DNA of 64,000 bases from Phascolomyces articulosus. Its lineage: Eukaryota; Mucoromycota; Mucoromycetes; Mucorales; Lichtheimiaceae. Under the pieces are notes generated by a model, which saw only the letters and a program-made list of their open reading frames with translations, did not search any database and was not told the origin of the DNA. Position 1 is the first letter of the stretch. Every line of letters starts with the position of its first letter. Below, in pieces: positions 62,001 through 64,000 of the stretch. The position numbers and the translations under genes were made by a program. The DNA lies in contig JAIXMP010000029.1 of assembly GCA_025677815.1 (NCBI GenBank), positions 310,001 to 374,000 on the forward strand. Reading direction: 5' to 3'.

Positions 62001-62176
62001 TAATATAATATAATATAATATATAAAAAAAGGATACTAGTCAACCAGTTTTTGGTTATGAGACTTTGCCTCCTGCAGGAGATCTTCTTCTTCCAAGATAT
62101 CTTCTAGTTCGATATCTTCGCGATCTAACAACGTGTCTATTGCTGAAGGATTATGAAAACCAAAACGCCAAAACAT
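57807..62176 (-). CDS. SAPS-family regulatory subunit of Sit4/PP6-type phosphatase (Sap155/185/190, Ekc1-like)
   Basis: Thirteen exons on the minus strand (62037-62176, 61631-61708, 61020-61482, 60767-60901, 60605-60670, 60421-60530, 60206-60322, 59948-60101, 59342-59851, 59091-59272, 58616-58978, 58402-58540, 57807-58316) give 988 residues. The start MFWRFGFHNPSAIDTLLDRED and LEDILEEEDLLQEAKSHNQKLVDYF are the diagnostic SAPS N-terminus. Armadillo-like blocks follow (WLSDHGLLDNLIDRL, EIIRMSQTSLV, LGFERLKICELFAELLHCSNM, FFAFPWNNFLHYVIYDMLHQVF, LGYMGHLTFIADEI). SAPS subunits bind the phosphatase catalytic subunit and direct it in TOR signalling and cell-cycle control. Two low-complexity inserts interrupt the fold: a Gln/Thr/Lys/Glu segment (about residues 100-190) and an acidic Glu/Gln/Lys segment (about 465-560). 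The tail is acidic and Asn-rich (DDDEDEEHENW, DPFGDFTSS). Confidence 0.93.
58980..59009. repeat. TA microsatellite beside a splice acceptor of the SAPS gene
   Basis: About 14 TA units in the intron 59,0xx-58,979, ending at the TTAG acceptor of the exon that starts with CAKPKGMRLGY. Confidence 0.7.
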
Positions 62177-63838
62177 GATGATCTTCTATTCTTTTTTGTA
62201 ATTGAACTATTAAGAGAGAGAAAGAAAGAAAAAGGTGAATTATGTGCGTGTGTGTATGTGTGTGTCTGTTATGTGCACGTAAGTCGTTTGGTTTTAGGTT
62301 TAAAAATGGGAGAGAGGGAGGGAAAGAGGAGGAGGAAATAGTACAATAGGAATTGTTGTAAAAAAAAAAAATAAAGAAATAAAAAAAAAAGCAGTAAAAA
62401 AAAAAGGTTAAGCAGAGAAAGAAAGAAAGAAAGAAAAGGGACCGTTGATAATAATAATAGTAATAATAATATATAAAACAACCTGCACAAAATATATATA
62501 TATATATATATATAAAGCGTAAGAGAGTTTTAAGAGAGAGAAGAGAAGAGACTATATATATATTTAATAATGGTACGACTGAAACTCGTATTATCCTATC
62601 TTATTCATATACTATGACATCACTTTCTATTGGCTAAATAGCTGGATGTGTAATAATTATTCTTTTTCTCTTTAATAATAATAATAAACCTTCTGTCCAT
62701 TATCACCATGCTGGTAATGATTGAGTAGAAAGAATATAAAGATCTTTTTATTTTTACTTTAACTATTAAACTTATATATATTTCTTAAAAATACTGTATA
62801 ATTTAAAATGATTTCGATTATTGTCAGCGCGGCGCCACTATTTATTATAAAACAAGCTTACAATAAGCGCACAGAGTCTCTTCCTGCTCCTTTCCTTCAA
62901 TAAGTAAACTGCTTTTCCTTCAAAGTATCACGCGTATCATATAAGTTTCTCATAAACGCCAATGAAAACAAAAATAACCATACAAAAAAAAAAATTCTGG
63001 AGTCGAGACTTTATATATATTTCTGTTATTTTTAATCCCCTCAGTTTGAAAATCATCCGTCACGATAGTATAGAATTACCCAAAAGTAAATGAGAAAAGG
63101 ATGACCTATTACATGATTATTATGATTATTATTTAAAATCATAGAGAGAGAAGAAGAAGATCGACCTTATACGCGCGTAAATAATATCCTTCCTTAATTC
63201 TATTTAATAGGGGTATGATCATGTAAGGGGAAATGTGAGATGAGAGAAAAAAAAAAAAAAAAAGGAACCAAGAAGATCTTAACCCAAATTTCAAACTTTA
63301 TTATGTGATGGATCTTGTAAGTTGGCGACCTAAAACAGTTTCTTGGGAACCAAGTTAAAAAACACCCCTGTAAAATGGATAGCTTTTTAGAAATGACGAG
63401 ATTGTTATACAATATTTATTTATCTGTCATACAATCCAAAAAAAACAATTTAAACGTTTTGGATAATTTAAATACATTACCGTCATCATCATCATTTCTG
63501 TGACCTGTACACCTATATTTTTATTAATATTCTATTCTAAATACAAATACAACACCGAACCTATCAAGTCATTTGAAAAAAAAATTCTACAATGGGAAAG
63601 ATAAAGAAGACTTTACTTAATTGTATTACAGAAATATTCTGAATTTTCCGTTTATTGACATACTTTATTTATTATGTTCAATCAATCCATTCAAGAATAT
63701 CATATCCTTGTTATCTAATGATAATGATGATACATCCTACATAGAACATCATTATAATATATATATATAATTAAATTGTGTACTCTTGTACCCCATATGC
63801 ACTATTAAACATTTTTTATGCATTGTAAAAAAAAAAAT
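62177..63838. other. Upstream region of the SAPS gene
   Basis: AT-rich with GT, GAAA and TA microsatellites (TA at about 62494-62514) and short purine tracts. A less AT-rich patch at 62826-62945 contains GCGCGGCGCC, possibly promoter-related. No gene recognised. Confidence 0.45.
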
Positions 63839-63915
63839 GGATCGACAACAGACCACCTATGGAACAAATACTATAAATGGGAAATATATCGCATTGGTCG
63901 GAGCAGATAATGTAA
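63839..63915 (+). CDS. Possible first exon of a gene running off the window
   Basis: An ATG opens MDRQQTTYGTNTINGKYI and continues ALVGADN before a GTAAAA donor at about 63914. The composition is more protein-like than the surrounding DNA, but at about 25 residues, with no continuation in view, it may be chance. No family recognised. Confidence 0.2.
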
Positions 63916-64000
63916 AAAAGGGTCTTTTCTTGTTTTCTCTCTGACAATTATATATATAGACATCTATAAAGTAGTATTTTCAAACCACCTATATAATTAG

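Noticed and set aside
1..64000. CRISPR arrays, prokaryotic operons, insertion sequences
   Set aside because: The genes contain spliceosomal introns; repeats are simple microsatellites without spacer structure, and no transposase was recognised.
1..64000. tRNA or rRNA genes
   Set aside because: No stretch with cloverleaf-like arms and A/B box sequence was noticed by eye; a covariance-model scan would be needed to exclude a short one.

Overview
The window is nuclear DNA from an intron-rich, AT-rich filamentous fungus. Short GT-AG introns (about 40-110 nt), Mucoromycota-like gene content (a group X hybrid histidine kinase, a PDR-type ABC pump, a TPR/F-box/LRR protein, kelch membrane proteins) and long poly-A/poly-T and microsatellite tracts all fit an early-diverging fungus, most likely Mucoromycotina (Mucorales). 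That placement is inference from style and content; no marker gene is present. I built gene models by hand from open frames and splice sites. Complete models add up to whole codons across all exons, with one exception: the PC-esterase has an in-frame TGA at a splice junction.

Layout. 1-4772 (+): 3' part of a group X hybrid histidine kinase (GAF, HisKA, HATPase, receiver). 6135-7533 (+): SAM methyltransferase with an 11-nt microexon and a His-rich loop. 7860-8325 (+): RAMP4/SERP1. 8526-9720 (-): GILT-like thiol reductase. 10653-15620 (+): full-size PDR/ABCG transporter. 16169-19152 (+): TPR/F-box/LRR protein (Pof3/Dia2 type). 19536-20757 (+): M50B-like membrane metallopeptidase. 21083-22113 (+): glia maturation factor (ADF-H). 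22383-24045 (-): GDSL/PC-esterase-type membrane protein. 24046-27370: gene-poor, with coding-like fragments I could not assemble.

27371-37775 (+): three tandem paralogous kelch type I membrane proteins with the same nine-exon structure, followed by a fragment of a fourth copy near 38.1 kb. 39240-41837 (-): intronless BTB/POZ protein, with an eroded, internally repeated copy at about 42.31-44.03 kb. 46523-48299 (-): PDK/BCKDK-family protein whose ATP-site motifs are degraded (predicted pseudokinase). 50694-52624 (-): Atf1/ATF-2-type bZIP factor. 54355-56959 (+): AVT-type vacuolar amino-acid transporter. 57807-62176 (-): SAPS-family subunit of a Sit4/PP6-type phosphatase. The rest is low-complexity intergenic DNA.

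There is no metabolic cluster. Several genes share a nutrient and stress theme (histidine kinase, Atf1-type bZIP, SAPS/Sit4, vacuolar amino-acid transport, PDK-like protein), but their adjacency does not show that they act together. The most notable observations are the PDK-like pseudokinase, the kelch array with its relic, the BTB gene and its dead copy, and the methyltransferase with its microexon and His-rich loop.
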